A stretch of 64,000 nucleotides of DNA, from positions 6,510,001-6,574,000 of the forward strand of contig JAWQEG010000710.1 of the NCBI GenBank assembly GCA_033782935.1, in the 5' to 3' direction. The first letter of the stretch is position 1. Every line of letters begins with the position of its first letter. Of this stretch, positions 51,229-62,869 are shown piece by piece. The notes under the pieces are model-generated. The model saw only the letters and a list, made by a program, of their open reading frames with translations, ran no database searches and was not told the origin of the DNA. The translations under genes and the position numbers were made by a program. The DNA is from Petrolisthes cinctipes. Its lineage: Eukaryota; Arthropoda; Malacostraca; Decapoda; Porcellanidae.

Positions 51229-53513
51229 ATGCTCAAAATCGATATTCTAGGTGCAAAAACTCGATATTTGTATACATCTTCAGTACCCGTTTATATCTCA
51301 AATTTAGGCTCACAACAATCGAAATTTTGATATTTTTGTGTCGCAGAAGCGATCTGTACATGCCTACTCCGTTATAGAGTATTTTCAAAATACAGGCCCA
51401 TGACATGCTAAAAATCTATATTTTGGGTGCCCAAAGTCGATATGTGCATGCATCTTCTGTACCCGTTTATATCTCAAATTCAGGATTAAAACACCTGAAA
51501 ATTTGATATTTTGGGGTCACAGAAGCGATCTGTACATGTCTACTCATTCTTAGAATGTTTTCAAGAAACAGACCCAAAACACGCTTAAAATCGATATTTT
51601 AGGTGCAAAAAGTCCATATGTGCATGCATCTTCTGTACCCGTTTATATCTCAAATTCAGGCTCAAAACACCCGAAAATTCGATATTTTTGGGTTCGAGAA
51701 GCGATCTGTACATGCCTACTCCTTGTTAGAGTATTTTCACAATACAGGCCCAAAACATGCTCAAAATCGATATTTTGGGTGCCCAAAGTCGATATGTGAA
51801 TGCATCTTCTGTACCCGTTTATATCTCAAATTCTGGCTCAAAACACCTGAAAATTCGATATTTTTGGGACCCAGAAGCGATCTGTACATGCCTACTCCGT
51901 TTCAGAGTATTTTCAAAATATAGGCCCAAAACATGCTAAAAAATGATATTTTGTTTGCCCGAAGTCGATATGTTCTTGCATCCTCATTACCCGTTTATAT
52001 CTCAAATTCAGGCTTAAAACACCCGAAAATTAGATATTTTTTGGACCCAGAAGTGATCTGTACATGCCTACTCCTTGCTAGAATGTTTCCAAGAGACAGA
52101 CCAAAACATGCTCAAAATCGATATTTTAGGTGCAAAAAGTTGATATGTGCATGCATCTTCTGTACCCGTTTATATCTCAAATTCAGGCTCAAAACACCCG
52201 AAAATTAGATATTTTTGTGTCCCAGAAGCGATCTGTACATGCCTACTCCGTGTTAGAGTATTTTCACAATACAGGCACAAAACATGCTCAAAATCGATAT
52301 TTGGGCGCCCAAAGTCGATATGTGCATGCATCTTCTGTACCCGTTTATATCTTAAATTCAGGCTCAAAGCACCCGAAAATTCGATATTTTTGGGTCCCTG
52401 AAGCGATCTGTACATGCCTAATCCTTGCTAGAACGTTTTGAAGATACGACCCAAAACATGCTCAAAATCGATATTCTAGGTGCAAAAACTCGATATTTGT
52501 ATACATCTTCAGTACCCGTTTATATCTCAAATTTAGGCTCACAACAACCGAAATTTTGATATTTTTGTGTCGCAGAAGCGATCTGTACATGCCTACTCCG
52601 TTATAGAGTATTTTCACAATAAAGGCCCAAAACATGCTCAAAATCGATATTTTGGGTGCCCAAAGGCGATATGTGCATGTATCTTCTGTACCCGTTTATA
52701 TCTCAAATTCAGGCTCAAATCACCCAAAAATTCGATATTTTTGTGTCCCTGAAGCAATCTGTACATGCCTACTCCGCGTTAGAGTATTTTCAAAATATAG
52801 GCCCAAAACATGCTAAAAATCGATATTTTGGGTGCCCAAAGTCAATATGTGTATGCATCTTCTGTAACCGTTTATATCCCAAATTCAGGCTCAAAACACA
52901 CGAAATTTCAATATTTTTGAGTCCCAGAAGTGATCTGTATATGCTTACTCCTTGTTAGAGTATTTTCAAAATACAGGCCCAAAACATGCTGAAAATCGAT
53001 ATTTTGGGTGCCCAAAATCGATATGTGCATGCATATTCTGTACCCGTTTATATCTCAAATTCAGGATCAAAACACCCGAAAATCCGATATTTTTGTGTCC
53101 AAGAAGCGATCTGTACATGCCTACTCCGTGTTAGAGTATTTTCACAATACAGGCCCAAAACATGCTCAAAATCGATATTTTGGGTGCCCAAATGCGATAT
53201 GTGCATACATCTTCTGTACCCGTTTACATCTCAAAATCAGGCTCAATGCCCCCGAAAATTCGATATTTTTAGGTCCCAGAAGCGATCTGTACATGACTAC
53301 TCCTTGCTAGAATGTTTTCAAGATACAGACCCAAAACACGCTCAAAATCGATATTTTAGGTGCAAAAAGTCGATATGTGCATGCATCTTCTGTACCCGTT
53401 TATATCTCAAATTCAGGCTCAAAACACCCGAAAATACGATATTTTTGGGTCCGAGAAGTGATCTGTACATGCCTACTCCTTGTTAGAGTAATTTCACAAT
53501 ACAGGCCCAAAAC

Positions 53514-53689
53514 ATGCTCAAAATCGATATTTTGGGTGCCCAAAGGCGATATGTGCATGCATCTTCTGTACCCGTTTATATCTCAAAATCAGGCTCAAAG
53601 CCCCCGAAAATTCGATATTTTTGGGTCCCAGAAGTGATCTGTACATGCCTAGTCCGTGTTAGAGTATTTTCAAAATACAGGCCCGCAAC
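53514..53689 (+). repeat. Reference monomer (176 bp), used to define the two halves
   Basis: This is a typical full-length unit, counted from the ATG of the ACATGCT word to the base before the next one. It contains, in order: AAAATCGATATTTT, GGGTGCCCAAAGG, CGATATGTGCATGC, CCCGTTTATATCTC, CAGGCTC, AAAATTCGATATTTTTGGG, TCCCAGAAG, CTGTACATGCC, GTGTTAGAGTATTTTC and ACAGGCCCGC. Short self-complementary words are frequent (ATCGAT, TGCATGCA in most copies, TGTACA, and the near-palindrome TTTGGGTGCCCAAA). Hand count gives about 41% GC. The next unit starts exactly 176 bp later. Confidence 0.95.
53520..53606 (+). repeat. Half-monomer H1 (87 bp) of the reference monomer
   Basis: This is the first half of the internally duplicated unit. 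It aligns with the following 89 bp from its first base. The opening AAAATCGATATTTTGGGT block matches the opening block of H2 with one-base gaps. The last 54 bp, from GATATGTGCATGC onward, align with H2 without gaps at about 60% identity by hand count. H1 carries most of the variation that defines the monomer subfamilies, chiefly in the segment after CGATATTTT. Its GTTTATATCTCAAATTCAGG segment is nearly invariant across the array. Confidence 0.85.
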
Positions 53690-53695
53690 ATGCTG
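53607..53695 (+). repeat. Half-monomer H2 (89 bp) of the reference monomer
   Basis: This is the second half of the unit. It opens with AAAATTCGATATTTTTGGGT, the counterpart of the H1 opening, continues with CGATCTGTACATGCC against CGATATGTGCATGCA in H1, and ends with CAAAATACAGGCCC against CAAAATCAGGCTC in H1. The CTGTACATGCC word is one of the most constant segments of the array. The half runs six bases past the ATG-based end of the reference monomer, because halves are counted from AAAAT. Confidence 0.85.
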
Positions 53696-53865
53696 AAAAT
53701 CGATATATTAGGTGCCCAAAGTCAATATGTGTATGTATCTTCTGTATCCGTTTATATCTCAAATTCAGGCGCAAAACACCCGAAAATTAGATATTTTTGG
53801 GTCCCTGAAATGATCTGTACATGCCTACTCATTCTTAGAATATTTTCAAGATACAGACCCAAAAC
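53690..53865 (+). repeat. Monomer subfamily d exemplar (ATATTAGGTGCCCAAAGTCAATATG)
   Basis: H1 has CGATATATTAGGTGCCC, then AAAGTCAATATGTG and TATGTATCTTCTG, usually followed by TATCCG instead of TACCCG and by CAGGCGCAAAAC. It normally follows a monomer ending ACAGGCCCGCAACATGCTG. It is abundant from about 23 kb rightward and rare in the 3.5-22 kb block, where only the copies near 16052 and 21325 are clear. Exemplar length is 176 bp. Confidence 0.85.
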
Positions 53866-54041
53866 ATGCTCAAAATCGATATTTTAGGTGCAAAAAGTCG
53901 ATATGTGCATGCATCTTCTGTACCCATTTATATCTCAAATTCATACTCAAAACACCCGAAAATTCGATCTTTTTGGGCCCAAGAAGCGATCTGTACATGC
54001 CTACTGCTTGCTAGAATGTTTTCAAGATACAGGCCCAAAAC
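53866..54041 (+). repeat. Monomer subfamily b exemplar (TTAGGTGCAAAAAGTCG)
   Basis: In this subfamily the H1 palindrome is broken: GGGTGCCC is replaced by AGGTGCAA, followed by AAAGTCGATATG. It usually follows an H2 of the TTGCTAGAATGTTTTC or TCTTAGAATGTTTTC type and often has ACACGCTC in place of ACATGCTC at its start. It alternates with subfamilies a, c and d and is found throughout the window. The exemplar is 176 bp. Confidence 0.8.
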
Positions 54042-55802
54042 ATGCTGAAAATCGATATTTTGGGTGCCCAAAGTCGATATGTGCATGCATCTTCTGTACC
54101 CGTTTATATCTTAAATTCAGGCTTAAAACACCTGTAAATTCGATATTTTTGGGTTCCAGAAGCGATCTGTACATGCCTACTCCGTGTTAGAGTATTTTTA
54201 AAAATATAGGCCAAAAACATGCTAAAAATAAATATTTTAGGTGTCCAAAGTCGAAATGTGCATGCATCTTCTGTACCCGTTTATATCTCAAATTCACGCT
54301 CAAAACACCCGAAAATTCGATATTTATGGGTCCCAGAAGCGATCTGTACATGCCTACTCCTTGTTAGAGTAATTTCACAATACAGGCCCAAAACATGCTC
54401 AAAATCGATATTTTGGGTGCCCAAAGGCGATATGTGCATGCATCTTCTGTACCCGTTTATATCTCAAAATCAGGCTCAAAGCCCCCGAAAATTCGATATT
54501 TTTGGGTCCCAGAAGTGATCTGTACATGCCTAGTCCGTGTTAGAGTATTTTCAAAATACAGGCCCGCAACATGCTGAAAATCGATATATTAGGTGCCCAA
54601 AGTCAATATGTGTATGTATCTTCTGTATCCGTTTATATCTCAAATTCAGGCGCAAAACACCCGAAAATTAGATATTTTTGGGTCCCTGAAATGATCTGTA
54701 CATGCCTACTCATTCTAAGAATATTTTCAAGATACAGACCCAAAACATGCTCAAAATCGATATTTTAGGTGCAAAAAGTCGTTATGTGCATGCATCTTCT
54801 GTACCCGTTTATATCTCAAATTCAGGCTCAAATCACCCGAAAATTCGATATTTTTGGGTCCCTTAAGCAATTTGTACATGCATACTCCGCGTTAGAGTAT
54901 TTTCAAAATAAAGGCCCAAAACATGCTAAAAATCGATATTTTGGGTGCCCAAAGTCAATATGTGTATGCATCTTCTGTAACCGTTTATATCCCAAATTCA
55001 GGCTCAAAACCCCCGAAATTTCAATATTTTTGAGTCCCAGAATCGATCTGTACATGCTTACTCCTTGTTAGAGTATTTTCAAAATACAGGCCCAAAACAT
55101 GCTGAAAATCGATATTTTGGGTGCCCAAAATCGATATGTGCATGCATCTTCTGTACCCGTTTATATCTCAAATTCAGGATCAAAACACCCGAAAATCCGA
55201 TATTTTTGTGTCCCAGAAGCGATCTGTACATGCCTACTCCTTGCTAGAATGTTTTCAAGATACAGCCCCAAAACACGCTCAAAATCGATATTTTAGGTGC
55301 AAAAAGTCGATATGTGCATGCATCTTCTGTACCCATTTATATCTCAAATTCACACTCAAAACACCCGAAAATTCGATCTTTTTGGGCCCCAGAAGCGATC
55401 TGTACATGCCTACTGCTTGCTAGAATGTTTTCAAGATACAGGCCCAAAACATGCTGAAAATCGATATTTTGGGTGCCCAAAGTCGATATGTGCATGCATC
55501 TTCTGTACCCGTTTATATCTTAAATTCAGGCTTAAAATACCTGTAAATTCGATATTTTTGGGTTCCAGAAGCGATCTGTACATGCCTACTCCGTGTTAGA
55601 GTATTTTTAAAATATAGGCCAAAAACATGCTAAAAATAAATATTTTAGGTGTCCAAAGTCGAATTGTGCATGCATCTTCTGTACCCGTTTATATCTCAAA
55701 TTCACGCTCAAAACACCCGAAAATTCGATATTTTTGGGTCCCAGAAGCGATCTGTGCATGCCTACTCCTTCGTAGAATGTTTTCATGATACAGACCCAAA
55801 AC

Positions 55803-55978
55803 ATGCTCAAAATCGATATTTTAGGTGTCCAAAGTCGAAATGTGCATGCATCTTCTGTACCCGTTTATATCTCAAATTCACGCTCAAAACACCCGAAAAT
55901 ACGATATTTTTGGGTCCAAGAAGTGATCTGTACATGCCTAGTCCGTGTTAGAGTATTTTCAAAATACAGGCCCGCAAC
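55803..55978 (+). repeat. Monomer subfamily i exemplar (AGGTGTCCAAAGTCGAAATG)
   Basis: H1 has TTTTAGGTGTCCAAAGTCGAA in pieces TTTTAGGTGTCC and AAAGTCGAAATGTGC, with TTCACGCTC in place of TTCAGGCTC. It occurs near 7440, 15345, 20620, 23085, 29745, 54210, 55627, 56155, 61255, 61430 and 61783. The exemplar is 176 bp long. Confidence 0.8.
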
Positions 55979-56433
55979 ATGCTGAAAATCGATATATTAG
56001 GTGCCCAAAGTCAATATGTGTATGTATCTTCTGTATCCGTTTATATCTCAAATTCAGGCGCAAAACTCCCGAAAATTAGATATTTTTGGGTCCCAGAAGC
56101 GATCTGTACATGCCTACTCCCTCTTAGAATGTTTTCAAGAAACAGACCCAAAACATGCTCAAAATCGATATTTTAGGTGTCCAAAGTCGAAATGTGCATG
56201 CATCTTCTGTACCCGTTTATATCTCAAATTCACGCTCAAAACACCCGAAAATACGATATTTTTGGGTCCAAGAAGTGATCTGTACATGCCTAGTCCGTGT
56301 TAGAGTATTTTCAAAAATACAGGCCCAAAGCATGCTCAAAATCGATATTTTGGGTGCCCAAAGTCGATATGTGAATGCATCTTCTGTACCCGTTTATATC
56401 TCAAATTCAGTCTCAAAACACCTGAAAATTCGA

Positions 56434-59400
56434 TATTTTTGGGACCCAGAAGCGATCTGTACATGCCTACTCCGTTTAAGATTATTTTCAAAATATAGGC
56501 CCAAAACATGCTAAAAATTGATATTTTGTTTGCCCGAAGTCGATATGTTCTTGCATCCTCATAACCCGTTTATATCTCAAATTCAGGCTTAAAACACCCG
56601 AAAATTAGATATTATTTGGACCCAGAAGTGATCTGTACATGCCTACTCCTTGCTAGAATGTTTCCAAGAGACAGACCAAAACATGCTCAAAATCGATATT
56701 TTAGGTGCAAAAAGTCGATATGTGCATGCATCTTCTGTACCTGTTTATATCTCAAATTCAGGCTCAAAACACCCGAAAATTAGATATTTTTGTGTCCCAG
56801 AAGCGATCTGTACATGCCTACTCCGTGTTAGAGTATTTTCACAATACAGGCACAAAACATGCTCAAAATCGATATTTGGGCGCCCAAAGTCGATATGTGC
56901 ATGCATCTTCTGTACCCGTTTATATCTTAAATTCAGGCTCAAAGCACCCGAAAATTCGATATTTTTGGGTCCCTGAAGCGATCTGTACATGCCTAATCCT
57001 TGCTAGAACGTTTTGAAGATACGACCCAAAACATGCTCAAAATCGATATTCTAGGTGCAAAAACTCGATATTTGTATACATCTTCAGTACCCGTTTATAT
57101 CTCAAATTTAGGCTCACAACAACCGAAATTTTGATATTTTTGTGTCGCAGAAGCGATCTGTACATGCCTACTCCGTTATAGAGTATTTTCAAAATACAGG
57201 CCCATGACATGCTAAAAATCTATATTTTGGGTGCCCAAAGTCGATATGTGCATGCATCTTCTGTACCCGTTTATATCTCAAATTCAGGCTTAAAACACCT
57301 GAAAATTTGATATTTTGGGGTCACAGAAGCGATCTGTACATGTCTACTCATTCTTAGAATGTTTTCAAGAAACAGACCCAAAACACGCTCAAAATCGATA
57401 TTTTAGGTGCAAAAAGTCCATATGTGCATGCATCTTCTGTACCCGTTTATATCTCAAATTCAGTCTCAAAACACAAGAAAATTCGATATTTTTGGGTTCG
57501 AGAAGCGATCTGTACATGCCTACTCCTTGTTAGAGTATTTTCACAATACAGGCCCAAAACATGCTCAAAATCGATATTTTGGGTGCCCAAAGTCGATATG
57601 TGAATGCATCTTCTGTACCCGTTTATATCTCAAATTCAGGCTCAAAACACCTGAAAATTCGATATTTTTGGGACCCAGAAGCGATCTGTACATGCCTACT
57701 CCGTTTCAGAGTATTTTCAAAATATAGGCCCAAAACATGCTAAAAAATGATATTTTGTTTGCCCGAAGTCGATATGTTCTTGCATCCTCATTACCCGTTT
57801 ATATCTCAAATTCAGGCTTAAAACACCCGAAAATTAGATATTTTTTGGACCCAGAAGTGATCTGTACATGCCTACTCCTTGCTAGAATGTTTCCAAGAGA
57901 CAGACCAAAACATGCTCAAAATCGATATTTTAGGTGCAAAAAGTTGATATGTGCATGCATCTTCTGTACCCGTTTATATCTCAAATTCAGGCTCAAAACA
58001 CCCGAAAATTAGATATTTTTGTGTCCCAGAAGCGATCTGTACATGCCTACTCCGTGTTAGAGTATTTTCACAATACAGGCACAAAACATGCTCAGAATCG
58101 ATATTTGGGCGCCCAAAGTCGATATGTGCATGCATCTTCTGTACCCGTTTATATCTTAAATTCAGGCTCAAAGCACCCGAAAATTCGATATTTTTGGGTC
58201 CCTGAAGCGATCTGTACATGCCTAATCCTTGCTAGAACGTTTTGAATATACGACCCAAAACATGCTCAAAATCGATATTCTAGGTGCAAAAACTCGATAT
58301 TTGTATACATCTTCAGTACCCGTTTATATCTCAAATTTAGGCTCACAACAACCGAAATTTTGATATTTTTGTGTCGCAGAAGCGATCTGTACATGCCTAC
58401 TCCGTTATAGAGTATTTTCAAAATACAGGCCCATGACATGCTAAAAATCTATATTTTGGGTGCCCAAAGTCGATATGTGCATGCATCTTCTGTACCCGTT
58501 TATATCTCAAATTCAGGCTTAAAACACCTGAAAATTAGATATTTTGGGGTCACAGAAGCGATCTGTACATGCCTACTCATTCTTAGAATGTTTTCAAGAA
58601 ACAGACCCAAAACACGCTCAAAATCGATATTTTAGGTGCAAAAAGTCCATATGTGCATGCATCTTCTGTACCCGTTTATATCTCAAATTCAGGCTCAAAA
58701 CACCCTAAAATTCGATATTTTTGAGTCCCTGAAGCGATCTATACATGCCTACTCCGTGTTAGAGTATTTTCACAATAAAGGCCCAAAACATGCTCAAAAT
58801 CGATATTTTGGGTGCCCAAAGGCGATATGTGCATGTATCTTCTGTACCCGTTTATATCTCAAATTCAGGCTCAAATCACCCAAAAATTCGATATATATGG
58901 GTCCCTGAAGCAATCTGTACATGCCTACTCCGCGTTAGAGTATTTTCAAAATATAGGCCCAAAACATGCTAAAAATCGATATTTTGGGTGCCCAAAGTCA
59001 ATATGTGTATGCATCTTCTGCAACCGTTTATATCCCAAATTCAGGCTCAAAACACACGAAATTTCAATATTTTTGAGTCCCAGAAGCGATCTGTACCTGC
59101 TTACTCCTTGTTAGAGTATTTTCAAAATACAGGCCCAAAACATGCTGAAAATCGATATTTTGGGTGCCCAAAATCGATATGTGCATGCATATTCTGTACC
59201 CGTTTATATCTCAAATTCAGGATCAAAACACCCGAAAATCCGATATTTTTGTGTCCAAGAAGCGATCTGTACATGCCTACTCCGTGTTAGAGTATTTTCA
59301 CAATACAGGCCCAAAACATGCTCAAAATCGATATTTTGGGTGCCCAAATGCGATATGTGCATACATCTTCTGTACCCGTTTACATCTCAAAATCAGGCTC

Positions 59401-62400
59401 AATGCCCCCGAAAATTCGATATTTTTAGGTCCCAGAAGCGATCTGTACATGCCTACTCCTTGTTAGAGTAAATTCACAATACAGGCCCAAAACATGCTCA
59501 AAATCGATATTTTGGGTGCCCAAAGGCGATATGTGCATGCATCTTCTGTACCCGTTTATATCTCAAAATCAGGCTCAAAGCCCCCGAAAATTCGATATTT
59601 TTGGGTCCCAGAAGTGATCTGTACATGCCTAGTCCGTGTTAGAGTATTTTCAAAATACAGGCCCGCAACATGCTGAAAATCGATATATTAGGTGCCCAAA
59701 GTCAATATGTGTATGTATCTTCTGTATCCGTTTATATCTCAAATTCAGTCGCAAAACACCCGAAAATTAGATATTTTTGGGTCCCTGAAATGATCTGTAC
59801 ATGCCTACTTATTCTAAGAATATTTTCAAGATACAGACCCAAAACATGCTCAAAATCGATATTTTAGGTGCAAAAAGTCGATATGTGCATGCATCTTCTG
59901 TACCCATTTATATCTCAAATTCATACTCAAAACACCCGAAAATTCGATCTTTTTGGGCCCCAGAAACGATCTGTACATGCCTACTGCTTGCTAGAATGTT
60001 TTCAAGATACAGGCCCAAAACATGCTGAAAATCGATATTTTGGGTGCCCAAAGTCGATATGTGCATGCATCTTCTGTACCCGTTTATATCTTAAATTCAG
60101 GCTTAAAACACCTGTAAATTCGATATTTTTGGGTTCCAGAAGCGATCTGTACATGCCTACTCCGTGTTAGAGTATTTTTTAAAATATAGGCCAAAAACAT
60201 GCTAAAAATAAATATTTTAGGTGTCCAAAGTCGAAATGTGCATGCATCTTCTGTACCCGTTTATATCTCAAATTCACGCTCAAAACACCCGAAAATTCGA
60301 TATTTTTGGGTCCCAGAAGCGATCTGTACATGCCTACTCCTTGTTAGAGTAATTTCACAATACAGGCCCAAAACATGCTCAAAATCGATATTTTGGGTGC
60401 CCAAAGGCGATATGTGCATGCATCTTCTGTACCCGTTTATATCTCAAAATCAGGCTCAAAGCCCCCGAAAATTCGATATTTTTGGGTCCCAGAAGTGATC
60501 TGTACATGCCTAGTCCGTGTTAGAGTATTTTCAAAATACAGGCCCGCAACATGCTGAAAATCGATATATTAGGTGCCCAAAGTCAATATGTGTATGTATC
60601 TTCTGTATCCGTTTATATCTCAAATTCAGTCGCAAAACACCCGAAAATTAGATATTTTTGGGTCCCTGAAATGATCTGTACATGCCTACTCATTCTAAGA
60701 ATATTTTCAAGATACAGACCCAAAACATGCTCAAAATCGATATTTTAGGTGCAAAAAGTCGTTATGTGCATGCATCTTCTGTACCCGTTTATATCTCAAA
60801 TTCAGGCTCAAATCACCCGAAAATTCGATATTTTTGGGTCCCTTAAGCAATTTGTACATGCCTACTCCGCGTTAGAGTATTTTCAAAATACAGGCCCAAA
60901 ACATGCTGAAAATCGATATTTTGGGTGCCCAAAATCGATATGTGCATGCATCTTCTGTACCCATTTATATCTCAAATTCACACTCAAAACACCCGAAAAT
61001 TCGATCTTTTTGGGCCCCAGAAGCGATCTGTACATGCCTACTGCCTGCTAGAATGTTTTCAAGATACAGGCCCAAAACATGCTGAAAATCGATATTTTGG
61101 GTGCCCAAAGTCGATATGTGCATGCATCTTCTGTACCCGTTTATATCTTAAATTCAGGCTTAAAACACCTGTAAATTCGATATTTTTGGGTTCCAGAAGC
61201 GATCTGTACATGCCTACTCCGTGTTAGAGTATTTTTAAAATATAGGCCAAAAACATGCTAAAAATAAATATTTTAGGTGTCCAAAGTCGAAATGTGCATG
61301 CATCTTCTGTACCCGTTTATATCTCTAATTCACGCTCAAAACACCCGAAAATTCGATATTTTTGGGTCCCAGAAGCGATCTGTGCATGCCTACTCCTTCG
61401 TAGAATGTTTTCATGATACAGACCCAAAACATGCTCAAAATCGATATTTTAGGTGTCCAAAGTCGAAATGTGCATGCATCTTCTGTACCCGTTTATATCT
61501 CAAATTCACGCTCAAAACACCCGAAAATACGATATTTTTGGGTCCAAGAAGTGATCTGTACATGCCTAGTCCGTGTTAGAGTATTTTCAAAATACAGGCC
61601 CGCAACATGCTGAAAATCGATATATTAGGTGCCCAAATTCAATATGTGTATGTATCTTCTGTATCCGTTTATATCTCAAATTCAGGCGCAAAACTCCCGA
61701 AAATTAGATATTTTTGGGTCCCAGAAGCGATCTGTACATGCCTACTCCCTCTTAGAATGTTTTCAAGAAACAGACCCAAAACATGCTGAAAATCGATATT
61801 TTAGGTGTCCAAAGTCGAAATGTGCATGCATCTTCTGTACCCGTTTATATCTCAAATTCACGCTCAAAACACCCGAAAATACGATATTTTTGGGTCCAAG
61901 AAGTGATCTGTACATGCCTAGTCCGTGTTAGAGTATTTTCAAAATACAGGCCAGCAACATGCTGAAAATCGATATATTAGGTGCCCAAAGTCAATATGTG
62001 TATGTATCTTCTGTATCCGTTTATATCTCAAATTCAGGCGCAAAACTCCCGAAAATTAGATATTTTTGGGTCCCAGAAGCGATCTGTACATGCCTACTCA
62101 TTCTTAGAATGTTTTCAAGAAACAGACCCAAAACATGCTCAAAATCGATATTTTAGGTGCAAAAAGTCGATATGTGCATGCATCTTCTGTACCCGTTTAT
62201 ATCTCAAATTCTGGCTCAAATCACCCGATAATTCGATATTTTTTAGTACCAGAAGCAATCTGTACATGCCTACTCCGCGTTAGAGTATTTTCAAAATATA
62301 GGCCCAAAACTTGCTAAAAATCGATATATTGGGTGCCCAAAGTCGATATGTGCATGAATCTTCTGTACCCGTTTATATCTCAAATTCAGGCTCAAAACTC

Positions 62401-62688
62401 CCGAAAATTCTATATTTTTGGGGGTTATTTTAGGTGCAAAAAGTCGATATGTGCATGCATCTTCTGTACCCGTTTATATCTCAAATTCAGTTTCAAAACA
62501 CCCGAAAATTCGATATTTTTGTGTCCCAGAAGCAATCTGTACATGCCTACTCCGTGTTAGAGTATTTTCAAAATATAGGCCCAAAACATGCTGAAAATCG
62601 ATGTATTGGGTGCCCAAAGTCGATATGTGCATGCATCTTCTGTACCCGTTTATATCTCAAATTCAGGCTCAAAACACCTGAAATTCGA
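56434..62688 (+). repeat. HOR copy W2 (6255 bp, about 36 monomers less a 75-bp deletion)
   Basis: W2 follows W1 at offset 5804, then 6156 after two additional monomers (58438 and 58614), then 5980 after one is lost near 59450, then 5628 after two more are lost near 60880. It ends with extra d, b and a monomers and a truncated monomer at 62421. It retains the nested seven-monomer duplication (56705 and 57934, offset 1229), which therefore predates the W1/W2 split. Confidence 0.8.
62341..62441 (+). repeat. Truncated monomer (101-bp spacing, 75 bp missing)
   Basis: AGTCGATATG words at 62341 and 62442 are 101 bp apart instead of 176. Most of H2 is missing: TATATTTTTGGG runs into GGTTATTTTAGGTGC near 62418-62426. 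The two or three bases between the recognisable parts do not clearly belong to either side, as expected for end-joining with small filler. Confidence 0.85.
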
Positions 62689-62869
62689 TATTTTTGGGTC
62701 CCAGAAGCGATCTGTACATGCCTACTCCGTTTAAGAGTATTTTCAAAATATAGGCTCAAAACATGCTAAAAATTGATATTTTGTTTGCCCGAAGTCGATA
62801 TGTGCTTGCATCCTCATTACACGTTTATATCTCATATTCAGGCTTAAAACACCCGAAAATTAGATATTT

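Larger units (their letters stand above)
50630..56433 (+). repeat. HOR copy W1 (5804 bp, 33 monomers)
   Basis: The copy begins at the GGGACCCAGAAG and TTTAAGATTATTTTC monomer, which recurs at 56440. It contains a nested duplication of seven monomers (offset 1229) linking about 50850-51390 to about 52075-52620. Relative to W2 it lacks two monomers, with a hybrid junction near 52610 where the subfamily g tail passes into TTTTCACAATAAAGGCCC. It has one extra monomer near 53300-53480 and two extra near 54900-55250. Confidence 0.82.

Noticed and set aside
53570..53586. CENP-B-box-like sequence on the minus strand (CCCGTTTATATCTCAA region)
   Set aside because: It matches 7 of the 9 core positions of the mammalian box. 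With 352 positions on two strands a 7-of-9 match is expected about 0.4 times per monomer by chance, and two core bases (the GA of CGAA) are wrong in nearly all copies.
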